Counted from the stretch's first letter, positions 1 to 9,438 are shown. The stretch is DNA of 64,000 nucleotides from UMGS363 sp051881775 (GCA_051881775.1 JBJEQN010000016.1:1-64000); one strand, 5' to 3'. Numbers and translations: made by a program. Notes: a model not told the origin generated them from the letters alone.

Positions 1-1
1 A

Positions 2-3000
2 ATCACGATCAACAAGGTTACAGTAAACAAGACAACTAAGGAAACAACAGTTGTTCCTATCAGCGTAAATGTTGGCAAGTACTATATGGAGTCAACAGGC
101 TGGTTCTCTGCCAAGACAGAAGATACGATACCTGTTGCAAGCCAGATCGCTAACATCAGCGGCGCAGGCACATTCGCTGCAACCAATGACGTTGTTGTAA
201 CAGGCAAGGTAAATGTCGGAGTATTAGAATTCTTTGGCAATACAGTAACTCTTGAAGGAACAAAATCCTCCTTCACAGGCTCTGTATATGTTAACTATAA
301 TGCCTATGATGTCGGTACGCTTGCATATGACAAGGCAAACGCTAAGAACGTTAAGTTCGGTGACGTTGACGGCGTTGGCTTTTTAGCTCTTACAGTTAAG
401 ATCAACGGTGAAATTGCAGAAGGTGAAGCTATTGCAGCTATCACAGGCGATTACACCAGTGGCAAGATCAAGATCAAAGACAGCGAACTGATCGTTGCAC
501 GTTCTGACAAGAACCTTGTTGCAGTTTCCGAAGAAAGCGTTATACCGGTTAAGGAATACGCATATGGCAGTGTGGGATTTAAGGCAACAAGACTTTACGA
601 CACCCTTGAAAACGCAATGAAGGACATCAACAGACTTAACAACAAGAACAGTAATTATTTGGTTATCGTTGCTAACGCAGCCGACAAGACATATTCCAAG
701 CTGCCTCTTCCTTCAGCAGGAAAGTATAACAGCATTGCGATTGACGGAAATTCCAATACTATTATCAATGTAACAAGCGATATTACTCTTACCGGTGATT
801 GCTATATAGACGGCAATGTTACCATTAACAAGGTCGACAAAAACGGTAAGGTCGTTGAGATGAGCGTAAATGTTGGCAATTATGATTTCCATTGCGGCGG
901 TAAGCTCTCTTACGATACAACAAAATCTGTAAATCAGCTTAAAAATGTAAGCGGTAAGGGTACATTTCAAGTTGAAGGTGACGCAACAGTAAGCGGCAAG
1001 GTAAATGTTGGTACATTCGTATTCTCAGACACCATAACTCTCGGAGAAAAAGCCGCTTTTGCAGGCAATATTATGCTTGGCGTTGGTGCAAAAACTCTTA
1101 AATATCCCGTTGCTGTCGGTAAGAATGTTAAGCTGGGTACTATTATAGATGGCTATGCTAGTGGAAACCCTCCCGGAACGCTTTATGTTCAGATTGACGG
1201 CGTTAAGGCAGGCGACCAGATAGCAGCACTTACAGGCGATTACATCGCAGGTACTGTTATTATCAACAGCGGCTCGGAATTCACAGCAGTTCGCTCCGGA
1301 ACTAAGCTGGTTGCAGTAGCAAAGGGTACGGAAGTAACTGTCAGCGACGGAACAAAAACCCGTGCTTATGACACCTATGAAAATGCAGTTGCAGACATCA
1401 CAAGACTTGCAAACGCAGATGGCGAGTACACTATCCGTCTTCCCGAAGGAAAATACGAGTGGGCAAAGCCGTCACTTCCCGCAAAGGGCAAGTACAAGTC
1501 TGTCACCCTCGTATCTTTGGGCGATGGCGCTGAAATAAGCGTAAAGAGCGACATTACACTTACAGGTGACCTTGTTATCGGTGACGGCGTAACTCTGCAG
1601 AAGGTAAAGACTTTCGGCGGCGACCCCGTTTCTCCGTTCAAGTTCACTTCTGCAAAGAACAAGGACGGTTCTCCCGTTTACACCGTAACTGTACTTGAAG
1701 GCGGCAAGATCGTTAACGGTACTCTCAACGGCAAGGAAATTGAGAACCCTGCTGAGCCTACCATATATACTGTCGGTCAGGATTTCGGCGAAGGCGTTGA
1801 AGCAATAGCCGATATTGGCTTGCTTTTTAACAAAACTAACGTTGAAGAAGGCGGCAGAATAGTTGTTACATTCAAGAACCCTGTTTCAGGTGAATTTTTC
1901 CTTGTTACAACTGATGAAAGTCCTAAAATGATCGCATCGGATTGTTTAAATGAAGAATCAACCATGGTTATATTCATACTTGACAGCAATGCTGCAGAAT
2001 ATATAACTGCTAACAGCTTCTATTTCGGAGGTAGCGTTGACAGCATAGTTACTTCCGTTAAGTACAAAGCACCCACAACATATACCGTTGGTCAGGATCT
2101 CGGTGACGGCGTTGAATTAAGAGCCGGCGATGCCATGATTTTCAATAAAACGAACGTTGCGGAAGGCGGAAAGATAGTTGTTACATTCAAGAACCCTGTT
2201 TCAGGTGATTTTTTACTTGTTACAACTGATGAAAGTCCTAAGGAATTAGCGCGCGATTATCTTGAAACTGAAGGAACCAAGGCTGAATTCATGCTTGAAA
2301 GCGATGATGTAAACTCTATAATTGCTAACGGCTTCTGTTTCGGAGGCGATGCTAACAGCATAGTTACTTCCGTTATTTACGAAGCACCCTCAAAATATAC
2401 TGTTGGTCAGAATTTCGGTAACGGCGTTGCGATCGGCGACGGAATGACCTTCAACGGTAAAACAGTTGCAGAAGGCGGCAAGATCGTTGTTACTTTCAAG
2501 GATAATGTTACAGGTACTTTCAAGCTTATTAAAAACGAAAACGCCGAAGAACTCGCATCTGTAACTCTTGCCGAAGCAGCAAACAAGGCTGAATTCACAA
2601 TTGCCGGCGATTGTGTAAGCTATATCATTAATTACGGCTTCATTCTCGCTGAAACAGACGGTGGTGTATTAACAACCAGCGAAGCTGTAGTTAAAACCGT
2701 TACTTACGAAGAACCTGCAGCTCCCACAGAACCCGAGGTAACTAATGTTTCCACACTTCCTTGGTCAGGTTCGGTTGTTTTCGGCGCTGACGGCGGAAAG
2801 GACTTGGTAGTTGCAAAGGAACTGATCGCAAAAGATAACGAGCTTGGAACAATTATCTATGTCACCTTTGAAGCATTATCCTCCGATAGCGGTTCGATCG
2901 TGCTTAAGAACTCCGGCGGAACGGTTATTGAAACTAAGCCTATATCCAATGAGGTTGTTACTACCGTACAGTTCCAGATCACTGCAGCGCAGGCAGCAGA

Positions 3001-3109
3001 GCTTTTCACAAATGGATTTACTATCACGGCTGCAAATGTTACATTAACAAATGTCAGATCGGAATTGAATTCTGTGGGTGATGGCGGCTCTGAGGATGTA
3101 ATAGATTGA
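2..3109 (+). CDS. Large repeat-containing surface or secreted protein (5' end outside window)
   Basis: The reading frame is open from base 2, so the gene starts left of the window; the ATG at 86 is internal. About 1035 residues are visible. The first half holds two tandem units of about 260 residues rich in beta-strand patterns (Val/Thr/Gly alternation), with a recurring boundary motif (I/V)T(I/L)xKV at bases 2, 828 and 1589. The second half holds three copies of a 105-residue module beginning YTVGQ(D/N)(F/L)G, then a diverged fourth copy. Each module contains GGKIVVTFK-like strands, as in beta-sandwich binding domains. The protein ends in GGSEDVID with no LPXTG sorting motif, transmembrane tail or dockerin. 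There are almost no cysteines. A secreted adhesin or carbohydrate-binding role is inferred only; the family is not recognised. Confidence 0.75.
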   Translation: MTINKVTVNKTTKETTVVPISVNVGKYYMESTGWFSAKTEDTIPVASQIANISGAGTFAATNDVVVTGKVNVGVLEFFGNTVTLEGTKSSFTGSVYVNYNAYDVGTLAYDKANAKNVKFGDVDGVGFLALTVKINGEIAEGEAIAAITGDYTSGKIKIKDSELIVARSDKNLVAVSEESVIPVKEYAYGSVGFKATRLYDTLENAMKDINRLNNKNSNYLVIVANAADKTYSKLPLPSAGKYNSIAIDGNSNTIINVTSDITLTGDCYIDGNVTINKVDKNGKVVEMSVNVGNYDFHCGGKLSYDTTKSVNQLKNVSGKGTFQVEGDATVSGKVNVGTFVFSDTITLGEKAAFAGNIMLGVGAKTLKYPVAVGKNVKLGTIIDGYASGNPPGTLYVQIDGVKAGDQIAALTGDYIAGTVIINSGSEFTAVRSGTKLVAVAKGTEVTVSDGTKTRAYDTYENAVADITRLANADGEYTIRLPEGKYEWAKPSLPAKGKYKSVTLVSLGDGAEISVKSDITLTGDLVIGDGVTLQKVKTFGGDPVSPFKFTSAKNKDGSPVYTVTVLEGGKIVNGTLNGKEIENPAEPTIYTVGQDFGEGVEAIADIGLLFNKTNVEEGGRIVVTFKNPVSGEFFLVTTDESPKMIASDCLNEESTMVIFILDSNAAEYITANSFYFGGSVDSIVTSVKYKAPTTYTVGQDLGDGVELRAGDAMIFNKTNVAEGGKIVVTFKNPVSGDFLLVTTDESPKELARDYLETEGTKAEFMLESDDVNSIIANGFCFGGDANSIVTSVIYEAPSKYTVGQNFGNGVAIGDGMTFNGKTVAEGGKIVVTFKDNVTGTFKLIKNENAEELASVTLAEAANKAEFTIAGDCVSYIINYGFILAETDGGVLTTSEAVVKTVTYEEPAAPTEPEVTNVSTLPWSGSVVFGADGGKDLVVAKELIAKDNELGTIIYVTFEALSSDSGSIVLKNSGGTVIETKPISNEVVTTVQFQITAAQAAELFTNGFTITAANVTLTNVRSELNSVGDGGSEDVID
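1766..2710 (+). repeat. Three tandem 315-bp coding repeats
   Basis: Copies start at about 1766, 2081 and 2396, spaced exactly 315 bp (105 codons). Each opens with a YTVGQ-encoding segment and contains a segment encoding GG(K/R)IVVTFK. Copies 1 and 2 are nearly identical at the DNA level around 1860-1925 and 2170-2235, which suggests recent duplication. A weaker fourth copy follows at about 2745-3060. Confidence 0.85.
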
Positions 3110-3152
3110 TGAAAATTGCTCAAAAGCAATAAAATCAAGCTGAACTAAATAC

Positions 3153-3198
3153 AAAAACAGCGGATACCGCAGAAAATGCGGCGTCCGCTGTTTGTTTT
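3153..3198 (+). terminator. Intrinsic terminator of the repeat-protein gene
   Basis: The outer stem AAACAGCGGA (3155-3164) pairs with TCCGCTGTTT (3184-3193). An inner CCGC/GCGG stem lies within it, and a T-rich tract TTTGTTTTT follows. It lies 45 bp after the stop codon. Confidence 0.85.
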
Positions 3199-3252
3199 TG
3201 AGGGAATCTAAGGAAATGCTGTATGAAATGGCGCTTCGGTTAAGACTTTTTA

Positions 3253-3281
3253 TTTACAAAATTATTTTTATGATGTATAAT
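3253..3281 (+). promoter_or_regulatory. Sigma-A promoter for rmlB
   Basis: TTTACA (3253-3258), a 17-bp spacer and TATAAT (3276-3281), ending 29 bp before the rmlB start. Confidence 0.75.
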
Positions 3282-3310
3282 AAAAATAAATAGGGGACAA
3301 CGGAGAGCAA

Positions 3311-4306
3311 ATGAAAATGGTTATTATAGTAACAGGCGGAGCCGGTTTTATTGGCTCAAATTTCATATTTTATATGCTGAGGTCGCATCCGGATTATCGT
3401 ATTGTCTGCTTGGATAAATTAACTTATGCAGGTAATTTATCAACGCTGGAGCCGATCATGGGAAATCCGAATTTTCGGTTTGTAAAGATGGATATTTGTG
3501 ACCGAGAGAGTGTGTACAAGCTGTTTGAGGAAGAAAAGCCCGATATTGCAGTTAACTTTGCGGCGGAGTCTCACGTTGACCGTTCCATTGATGACCCGGA
3601 AATTTTCCTTAAGACTAACATTCTGGGAACGTCTGTCATAATGGACGCTTGCCGTAGGTATGGTATCAAGCGTTATCATCAGATTTCCACCGATGAAGTT
3701 TACGGCGATCTTCCGACGGATAGACCTGACTTGTTCTTTACCGAGGAAACTCCTATCCATACATCAAGTCCCTATTCTTCCTCTAAAGCAAGTGCAGATC
3801 TGCTTGTGTTGGCTTACCATAGGACCTATGGATTGCCTGTGACAATTTCACGCTGCTCCAACAACTACGGCCCCTATCATTTTCCGGAAAAACTTATTCC
3901 GCTTATGATAGTCAATGCGTTGTCGGACAAGCCTCTGCCGGTCTACGGCAACGGGGAAAATGTCCGTGACTGGCTGTATGTAGAGGATCACTGCAAAGCT
4001 GTTGATCTAATTATCCATAAAGGCAGACCCGGTGAGGTCTACAATGTGGGCGGTCACAATGAGATGAAAAATATTGACATTGTTAAGATTATCTGTAAAG
4101 AGCTTGGCAAACCGGAGAGCCTGATAACATATGTAACAGACCGAAAGGGACATGATATGCGTTATGCAATAGACCCGTCAAAGATCAGAAATGAGCTTGG
4201 CTGGATGCCGGAGACCTGTTTTGCAGAAGGTATCAAAAAAACAATTCAATGGTACTTGGATAATCAGAAATGGTGGAAGGACATTATTTCCGATGAAAGT
4301 ATTTGA
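3311..4306 (+). CDS. rfbB: dTDP-glucose 4,6-dehydratase
   Basis: This is an NAD-dependent short-chain dehydratase (RmlB/RfbB) that converts dTDP-glucose to dTDP-4-keto-6-deoxyglucose, the second step of dTDP-rhamnose synthesis for cell-surface polysaccharides. The 331 residues match the family length. The Rossmann motif GGAGFIGS is at residues 9-16, the dehydratase motif STDEVYG at 126-132, and the catalytic YxxxK at Tyr155/Lys159. The ATG at 3311 follows a GGAG SD; an ATG two codons later (3317) is possible. It is a single-gene unit with its own promoter and terminator, and no rmlA, rmlC or rmlD lies nearby, so the rest of the pathway must be elsewhere. The family assignment is very secure; dTDP-glucose as substrate is inferred from strong similarity. 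Confidence 0.93.
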   Translation: MKMVIIVTGGAGFIGSNFIFYMLRSHPDYRIVCLDKLTYAGNLSTLEPIMGNPNFRFVKMDICDRESVYKLFEEEKPDIAVNFAAESHVDRSIDDPEIFLKTNILGTSVIMDACRRYGIKRYHQISTDEVYGDLPTDRPDLFFTEETPIHTSSPYSSSKASADLLVLAYHRTYGLPVTISRCSNNYGPYHFPEKLIPLMIVNALSDKPLPVYGNGENVRDWLYVEDHCKAVDLIIHKGRPGEVYNVGGHNEMKNIDIVKIICKELGKPESLITYVTDRKGHDMRYAIDPSKIRNELGWMPETCFAEGIKKTIQWYLDNQKWWKDIISDESI

Positions 4307-4316
4307 GCATAACTAT

Positions 4317-4355
4317 AAAGGGCTGTTGCAGTACACGCTGCAGCAGTCCTTTAGT
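4317..4355. terminator. Shared terminator between rfbB and trpA
   Basis: A 15-bp inverted repeat (AAAGGGCTGTTGCAG paired with CTGCAGCAGTCCTTT, two mismatches or wobbles) with a 6-nt loop lies between the convergent rfbB and trpA stop codons. The arms end in A- and T-rich tracts, so it can act in both directions. Confidence 0.7.
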
Positions 4356-4369
4356 ATATTTATACCGTT

Positions 4370-5158
4370 TCAGTTCATCGCATTTTTCAGAGAAGCGGTA
4401 AATTCGCCCACCTTTTCGGCGCATTCTCTGCCGTACTGTCCGACCAGCTTGACAATGGCGCTGCCGACAATAACTCCGTCGCAGTAACCGCTCATTTTCT
4501 TAGCCTGTTCGGGGGAGGAGATACCGAATCCCACCATTGCAGGGATTTTGCAGCTTTTCTTTATTTCTCCGAAGAAGCTGTCAAAGTCGGTCGTAAAGCT
4601 GTCTCTTGTGCCCGTTACGCCGTTTGACGATACGCAGTAAAGGAAGCCCTCAGCCTGTGAAGCAATGGCGTTTATTCTTTCGTGTGAAGCAGGAGTTACC
4701 ATGCTTATTGCAATGATGCCGTTTTCCTTGGCATAGGGGAGTATCTCGTCACGTTCTTCGTAGGGCAGGTCGGGAACGATAACTCCGTCAATGCCGTATT
4801 CTCTGCAAAGACCGAAGAACTTTTCCGTTCCGAAGCGGAAAATCGTGTTTACATACATCATAAGCACCAAAGGCTTGTCCGTCTTGGTACGAAGGCTTTT
4901 TACCATTTCAAAAATGGATAACAGATTGGTTTTTCCCGTTGCAAGAGAACGCAGACTTGCCGCCTGAATGGTTTTTCCCTCAGCGATAGGGTCGGAGAAG
5001 GGTACGCCTATCTCAATAATGTCTGCTCCCTTGTCAAACATTTCAAGTACCAGCTTTTCCGTGGTTTCAAGGTCGGGGTCTCCGGCTGTTATAAAAGTGA
5101 TAAGAGCCTTTTTGCCCTCTGATTTAAGCGCAGAAAGCGCAGCTTCGATCCTGTTCAT
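4370..5158 (-). CDS. trpA: Tryptophan synthase alpha chain
   Basis: TrpA cleaves indole-3-glycerol phosphate to indole and glyceraldehyde 3-phosphate and channels the indole to TrpB. The 262 residues form a normal-length TIM barrel. The catalytic Glu49 lies in EIGVPFSDP. The second acidic position is Glu60 (AEG) rather than the enteric Asp, a conservative change. The phosphate-site loop near SSNGVTGTR is present. It is the last gene of the trp operon, 14 bp downstream of trpB. Confidence 0.97.
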   Translation of the reverse strand: MNRIEAALSALKSEGKKALITFITAGDPDLETTEKLVLEMFDKGADIIEIGVPFSDPIAEGKTIQAASLRSLATGKTNLLSIFEMVKSLRTKTDKPLVLMMYVNTIFRFGTEKFFGLCREYGIDGVIVPDLPYEERDEILPYAKENGIIAISMVTPASHERINAIASQAEGFLYCVSSNGVTGTRDSFTTDFDSFFGEIKKSCKIPAMVGFGISSPEQAKKMSGYCDGVIVGSAIVKLVGQYGRECAEKVGEFTASLKNAMN

Positions 5159-5172
5159 TGTGTAGCCCTCCT

Positions 5173-6366
5173 TTATTGCTCGGTAACGTCGGCGCCGCGG
5201 TATTTGGCAATGGAATAAACGTCCTTGTCGCCTCTGCCGGAAATAGTGATGACCATTATCTGATCCTTGCCCATTGTAGGAGCGATCTTAAGCGCTGCGG
5301 CTACGGCGTGGGAGGATTCAATTGCAGGAATGATGCCTTCCGTCTTGGAAAGATACTCAAACGCCTGAACAGCTTCTTCATCGGTAATATCAACATAATC
5401 CGCACGCTTTGTTTCCCAGAGATAAGCGTGTTCGGGACCGATTCCCGGATAGTCAAGACCTGCGGAAATAGAGTAAACAGGGTCTATCTGACCAAATTCA
5501 TTCTGGAGGAAAATAGATTTCATACCGTGGAAAATTCCAAGCGAACCCTTTGCAAGCGTTGCTGCATGGAGCTTTGTGTCAATGCCCTTTCCTGCGGCCT
5601 CCGCACCTACAAGGCGCACACTCTTATCTTCAATAAAGTCATAGAACGAACCCATAGCATTTGAACCGCCGCCTACACATGCAACAACACAATCGGGGAG
5701 TTTGCCCTCTTTTTCCATAAGCTGCTCCTTGACTTCTTCGGAAATTATCTTCTGGAAGTCACGGACCATTTCGGGGTAGGGGTGCGGTCCCATAACAGAG
5801 CCTATGCAGTAAAATGTAGTGGAAATGTTTGTGCACCAGTCACGCATTGCCTCGTTGATAGCGTCTTTAAGTGTAGCGGTGCCGTCCTCAACGGGAACTA
5901 CGGAAGCTCCGAGAAGATTCATTCTGTAAACGTTGAGAGACTGGCGCTTAACGTCCTCTGCGCCCATGTATACCTGACATTCAAGACCGAAAAGCGCACA
6001 GGCAGTAGCGGTAGCAACACCGTGCTGACCTGCTCCCGTTTCGGCGATTATCCTTTTCTTGCCCATTTTCTTTGCAAGAAGTATCTGACCGAGAACGTTG
6101 TTTATCTTGTGTGCGCCCGTGTGGTTGAGGTCCTCTCTTTTAAGATATATCTTTGCTCCGCCGAGATCCTTTGTCATTTTTTCGGCATAATAAAGCATTG
6201 AGGGTCTGCCGGCGTAGTCACGGTAAAGCTGCTTAAGCTCTGCAATGAATTCCGGGTCGTTTTTGTATTTCTCATATGCTTCTTCAAGCTCGGTAACGGC
6301 ATTCATAACGGTTTCGGGAACGTACTGTCCGCCGTAGATGCCGTATCTTCCCTTTTTCTCACTCAT
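5173..6366 (-). CDS. trpB: Tryptophan synthase beta chain
   Basis: TrpB is the PLP enzyme that condenses indole with serine to make tryptophan, in an alpha2-beta2 complex with TrpA. It has 397 residues, the size of the classical TrpB1. The PLP lysine is Lys87 in HTGAHKINN, the same position as in Salmonella, and the glycine-rich phosphate loop GGGSNAMG is intact. Its start overlaps the trpF stop by 4 bp (ATGA), which indicates translational coupling. Confidence 0.98.
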   Translation of the reverse strand: MSEKKGRYGIYGGQYVPETVMNAVTELEEAYEKYKNDPEFIAELKQLYRDYAGRPSMLYYAEKMTKDLGGAKIYLKREDLNHTGAHKINNVLGQILLAKKMGKKRIIAETGAGQHGVATATACALFGLECQVYMGAEDVKRQSLNVYRMNLLGASVVPVEDGTATLKDAINEAMRDWCTNISTTFYCIGSVMGPHPYPEMVRDFQKIISEEVKEQLMEKEGKLPDCVVACVGGGSNAMGSFYDFIEDKSVRLVGAEAAGKGIDTKLHAATLAKGSLGIFHGMKSIFLQNEFGQIDPVYSISAGLDYPGIGPEHAYLWETKRADYVDITDEEAVQAFEYLSKTEGIIPAIESSHAVAAALKIAPTMGKDQIMVITISGRGDKDVYSIAKYRGADVTEQ

Positions 6367-6995
6367 CTTAATTTTTCCTCCCTTAAAATTTCCGTTATAT
6401 TCATCATTTTTGACAGATCCTTGAACCCGTCCGTTTCAATACTGCTGCTGAGATCTATTCCGAAAGGCATAAAGCTGCGTATCGTTTCGCAAATGTTGTC
6501 TGCGCCTATCCCTCCGGCAATAAATATTGGTCTGTCAAGACGTTTTACCGCTTCGTTAAGCAGTTCCTTGTCTATGCGCTTTCCCGTTCCGCCGTAAGCT
6601 TCCGAAAATGCGTCAAGAACATATTTGTCTGCATTTGTTTCCGCCGCACGTTCAATGTCGGAAACGCTTCTGAGCCTTACGGCTTTCCAGATTTCCTTTT
6701 CGGGGAACATACTGCGTACTTTGTCAGCATATTCCTTGCTTTCATCTCCGTGAAGCTGAAAAATATCTGCGGCAGCGCTGAATTCCGCAAGGCGCTCGGC
6801 AGGCATATTAACGAATACGCCTACGGTCTTTATTCCCTTGTCAAGTTTGGCTTTAAGCTGCCCTGCAAGCTCCGGAGAAATGAACCGTTTTGATTTTTCG
6901 TAAAAGATAAAGCCTATGTAATCGGGGCGTGTTTCGTTGGCAAAATCAACGTCCTCGTTTCGCCGTATTCCGCAGAATTTAAGTTTTACGCTCAT
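6363..6995 (-). CDS. trpF: Phosphoribosylanthranilate isomerase
   Basis: TrpF catalyses the Amadori rearrangement of N-(5'-phosphoribosyl)anthranilate to CdRP. The 210-residue TIM barrel has the general base Cys8 (KFCGI) and general acid Asp128 (YVLDAF), plus the phosphate-loop GGTGK at 135-139. It overlaps trpC and trpB by 4 bp each. A dedicated TrpF here makes it less likely that a bifunctional PriA/HisA-type isomerase serves both pathways, which matters because hisA is missing from the his operon in this window. Confidence 0.96.
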   Translation of the reverse strand: MSVKLKFCGIRRNEDVDFANETRPDYIGFIFYEKSKRFISPELAGQLKAKLDKGIKTVGVFVNMPAERLAEFSAAADIFQLHGDESKEYADKVRSMFPEKEIWKAVRLRSVSDIERAAETNADKYVLDAFSEAYGGTGKRIDKELLNEAVKRLDRPIFIAGGIGADNICETIRSFMPFGIDLSSSIETDGFKDLSKMMNITEILREEKLR

Positions 6996-7774
6996 ACGCC
7001 TTCCCTCAGTTCTTTGAGCGTTCCGCCGATATTGCCGCTGCGCATAAGGGTCTCTCCGATAAGAACAGCGTCTGCGCCGTGACTGCGTACAGCTTTCATA
7101 TCCTCGTTGTTCTTAATGCCGCTTTCCGAAACGATGACCTTGCTGTCGGGTATCATATTGGCAAGCCTTGCAGTAGTTTCAAGGCTTACTTCAAAGGTCT
7201 TAAGGTTGCGGTTGTTTATTCCCACAATATCAAAATCAAGGTCAAGCACACGTTCAAGCTCGCTTTCATCGTGTACCTCCGCAAGAATATCCATTCCCAT
7301 TGCCTCGGCAATATTTTTGTATTCCTTAAGCTGTGCATCATCAAGTATGGCTGCAATAAGCAGAATTGCGTCTGCCCCCATGATACGGGCTTCATATATC
7401 TGATAGGGGTCAAATATAAAATCCTTGCGTATCATAGGAAGGCTTATCCTGCTGCGTATATCCCTGAAATACTGTGAGCAGCCCTGGAAATAATGCTCCT
7501 CCGTAAGGCAGGAAACTGCGTCCGCACCGTTTTTTTCGTACTCTGCGGCGATTTTTACGGGGTAAAAGTCAGGCTGGATAAGTCCTTTTGAGGGCGAAGC
7601 CTTTTTTACCTCGGAAATTACCGAAAGTCTGTCGGGCGTACCAAGGGCTTTTCCGAAGCCTGCGCATACCCTTGAACATTTTTCAGCTTCCGTTTTTACT
7701 TTATTAAGGTCAAATTCACTTTTTTCACGTTCAAGCTGTAGCTTTCTTTTTATTACGATCTCGTCAAGTATCAT
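6992..7774 (-). CDS. trpC: Indole-3-glycerol phosphate synthase
   Basis: TrpC decarboxylates and closes the ring of CdRP to give indole-3-glycerol phosphate. The 260-residue TIM barrel is the monofunctional form. Catalytic Glu55 and Lys57 lie in SEVKKASPSKG, the second lysine in MIRKDF, and the catalytic Glu in LAEVHDE. It starts 14 bp after the trpGD stop and overlaps trpF by 4 bp. Confidence 0.97.
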   Translation of the reverse strand: MILDEIVIKRKLQLEREKSEFDLNKVKTEAEKCSRVCAGFGKALGTPDRLSVISEVKKASPSKGLIQPDFYPVKIAAEYEKNGADAVSCLTEEHYFQGCSQYFRDIRSRISLPMIRKDFIFDPYQIYEARIMGADAILLIAAILDDAQLKEYKNIAEAMGMDILAEVHDESELERVLDLDFDIVGINNRNLKTFEVSLETTARLANMIPDSKVIVSESGIKNNEDMKAVRSHGADAVLIGETLMRSGNIGGTLKELREGV

Positions 7775-7788
7775 TGCAGTTACCGCCT

Positions 7789-9423
7789 TTACGACCTGTT
7801 TGTAAATTCCTTGAGCTTTTCAAGTTTTGCAAGAGCTATGCCGCTGTCAATGGATTCCTTAGCCATTTTCAGACCCTCTTCAATAGAAGAAGCCGCACCC
7901 GTGCAGTAGATAGCGCAGGCAGCGTTGAGAAGAACGATGTCTCTCTTTGCGCCCTTTTCCTTGCCGGCAAGTATGTTATATGTGATCTCGGCATTTTCCT
8001 GGGGAGTGCCGCCAACAATATCTTCCTTGGGATAACGCTTCATTCCGAAATCCTCGGGAGAAATGGTGTACTTGATAAGTTTCTTTCCTCTGAGTTCGCA
8101 GACTTCCGTTTCACCCGATACGGAAACCTCGTCAAGACCGTTTCCGTAAACTATCATCGCACCCTTTACGCCAAGGTTCATAAGCACCTTTGCCATTACT
8201 TCAAGCAGCGACCTGTCGTAAACACCGAGAAGAATGTAATCGGAAAGTGCAGGGTTTGCAAGAGGTCCCAGAATGTTGAATACTGTTCTTACGCCCATTT
8301 CACGCCTTGCCGTACCAACAAATCTCATACTGCTGTGGAAAGACTGTGCGAAAAGGAAAGCAATGCCTACATTCTGTATGCAAGCGGAAGCCTGTGCAGG
8401 GGAGAGCCTTATATTTACACCGAGAGCTTCAAGAACGTCTGCTGCGCCGCTCTTGCTTGATACGCTGCGGTTTCCGTGCTTTGCAACGTTAAGACCTGTT
8501 CCCGAAATAACGAACGAAGCCGTTGTTGAAATGTTGAACGTATTTGCAAGGTCTCCGCCCGTTCCAACAATATCAACTGCGGATTTTGAAGCAGGAACCA
8601 CCGATGCTTTCTTTCTCATTATCCTTGCAAATCCTGTTATCTCGTCTACAGTTTCACCCTTTGCTCGGAGTAAAGCAAGGAATCCTGCTATCTGAGCGTC
8701 TGTAGCCGTGTCGGACATGATAATGTTCATCGCTTCTTCGGCTTCCTGCTGTGTAAGGTCTTTCTTTTCTGCAACAATAGCAATGTATTTTTTCAGCGCT
8801 GTACGGTCTGCCGCAGGTATCTTTGCAGTAACGGGGTTTGCGACCTTAATTTCAGCAATATCGGAAAGGAAGTTTGAAATAATGCTGCTGCCAAGCTCAG
8901 TAAGCACCGATTCGGGGTGGAACTGAACGCCGTATGTAGGGTGTTCCTTGTGACAAAGCGCCATTATCTGACCCTCGCCGTCCTCTGCGATAACTTTAAG
9001 GCAATCGGGAAGTGAAGCCTTTTCCGCAATAAGGGAGTGATACCTTGCAGCCTTGACCTTTTCGGGCATACCCGTGAACAGAGGGCTTGTAACGTCAATG
9101 GAAATATCGGAGGATTTGCCGTGCATAGGAGCATTTGCTCTTACAATCTTTCCGCCGAAAGCTTCCGCAATGGACTGGTGTCCGAGACATACGCCGAGAA
9201 TAGGTATCCTTCCGCTGAAACGCTTTACAGTCTCAACGGATATTCCTGCTTCCGAGGGGTATCCGGGACCGGGGGATATGATGATAGCTTCGGGAGCCAT
9301 TTTTTCTATTTCGTCCGTTGTTATCATGTCGTTTCTGATGACCTTTATATCGGGGTAAATAGAACCTATCTGCTGATAAAGATTGTATGTAAAGCTGTCG
9401 TAATTATCTATTAAAAGTATCAT
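7789..9423 (-). CDS. trpGD: Anthranilate synthase component II / anthranilate phosphoribosyltransferase fusion
   Basis: One 544-residue protein joins two steps. Residues 1 to about 190 are a class I glutamine amidotransferase (TrpG) with the triad Cys79 (GVCLGHQ), His169 and Glu171 (QFHPES), which supplies ammonia to TrpE. Residues from about 205 are TrpD, which transfers phosphoribose from PRPP to anthranilate; it carries DIVGTGGD (284-291) and KHGNRSVSSKSG (315-326). The linker is short (about 190-205). Enteric bacteria have a similar fusion. The reading frame is continuous with no frameshift. The gene lies 15 bp after trpE. Confidence 0.97.
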   Translation of the reverse strand: MILLIDNYDSFTYNLYQQIGSIYPDIKVIRNDMITTDEIEKMAPEAIIISPGPGYPSEAGISVETVKRFSGRIPILGVCLGHQSIAEAFGGKIVRANAPMHGKSSDISIDVTSPLFTGMPEKVKAARYHSLIAEKASLPDCLKVIAEDGEGQIMALCHKEHPTYGVQFHPESVLTELGSSIISNFLSDIAEIKVANPVTAKIPAADRTALKKYIAIVAEKKDLTQQEAEEAMNIIMSDTATDAQIAGFLALLRAKGETVDEITGFARIMRKKASVVPASKSAVDIVGTGGDLANTFNISTTASFVISGTGLNVAKHGNRSVSSKSGAADVLEALGVNIRLSPAQASACIQNVGIAFLFAQSFHSSMRFVGTARREMGVRTVFNILGPLANPALSDYILLGVYDRSLLEVMAKVLMNLGVKGAMIVYGNGLDEVSVSGETEVCELRGKKLIKYTISPEDFGMKRYPKEDIVGGTPQENAEITYNILAGKEKGAKRDIVLLNAACAIYCTGAASSIEEGLKMAKESIDSGIALAKLEKLKEFTNRS

Positions 9424-9438
9424 ATCCCGGCACCTCCA

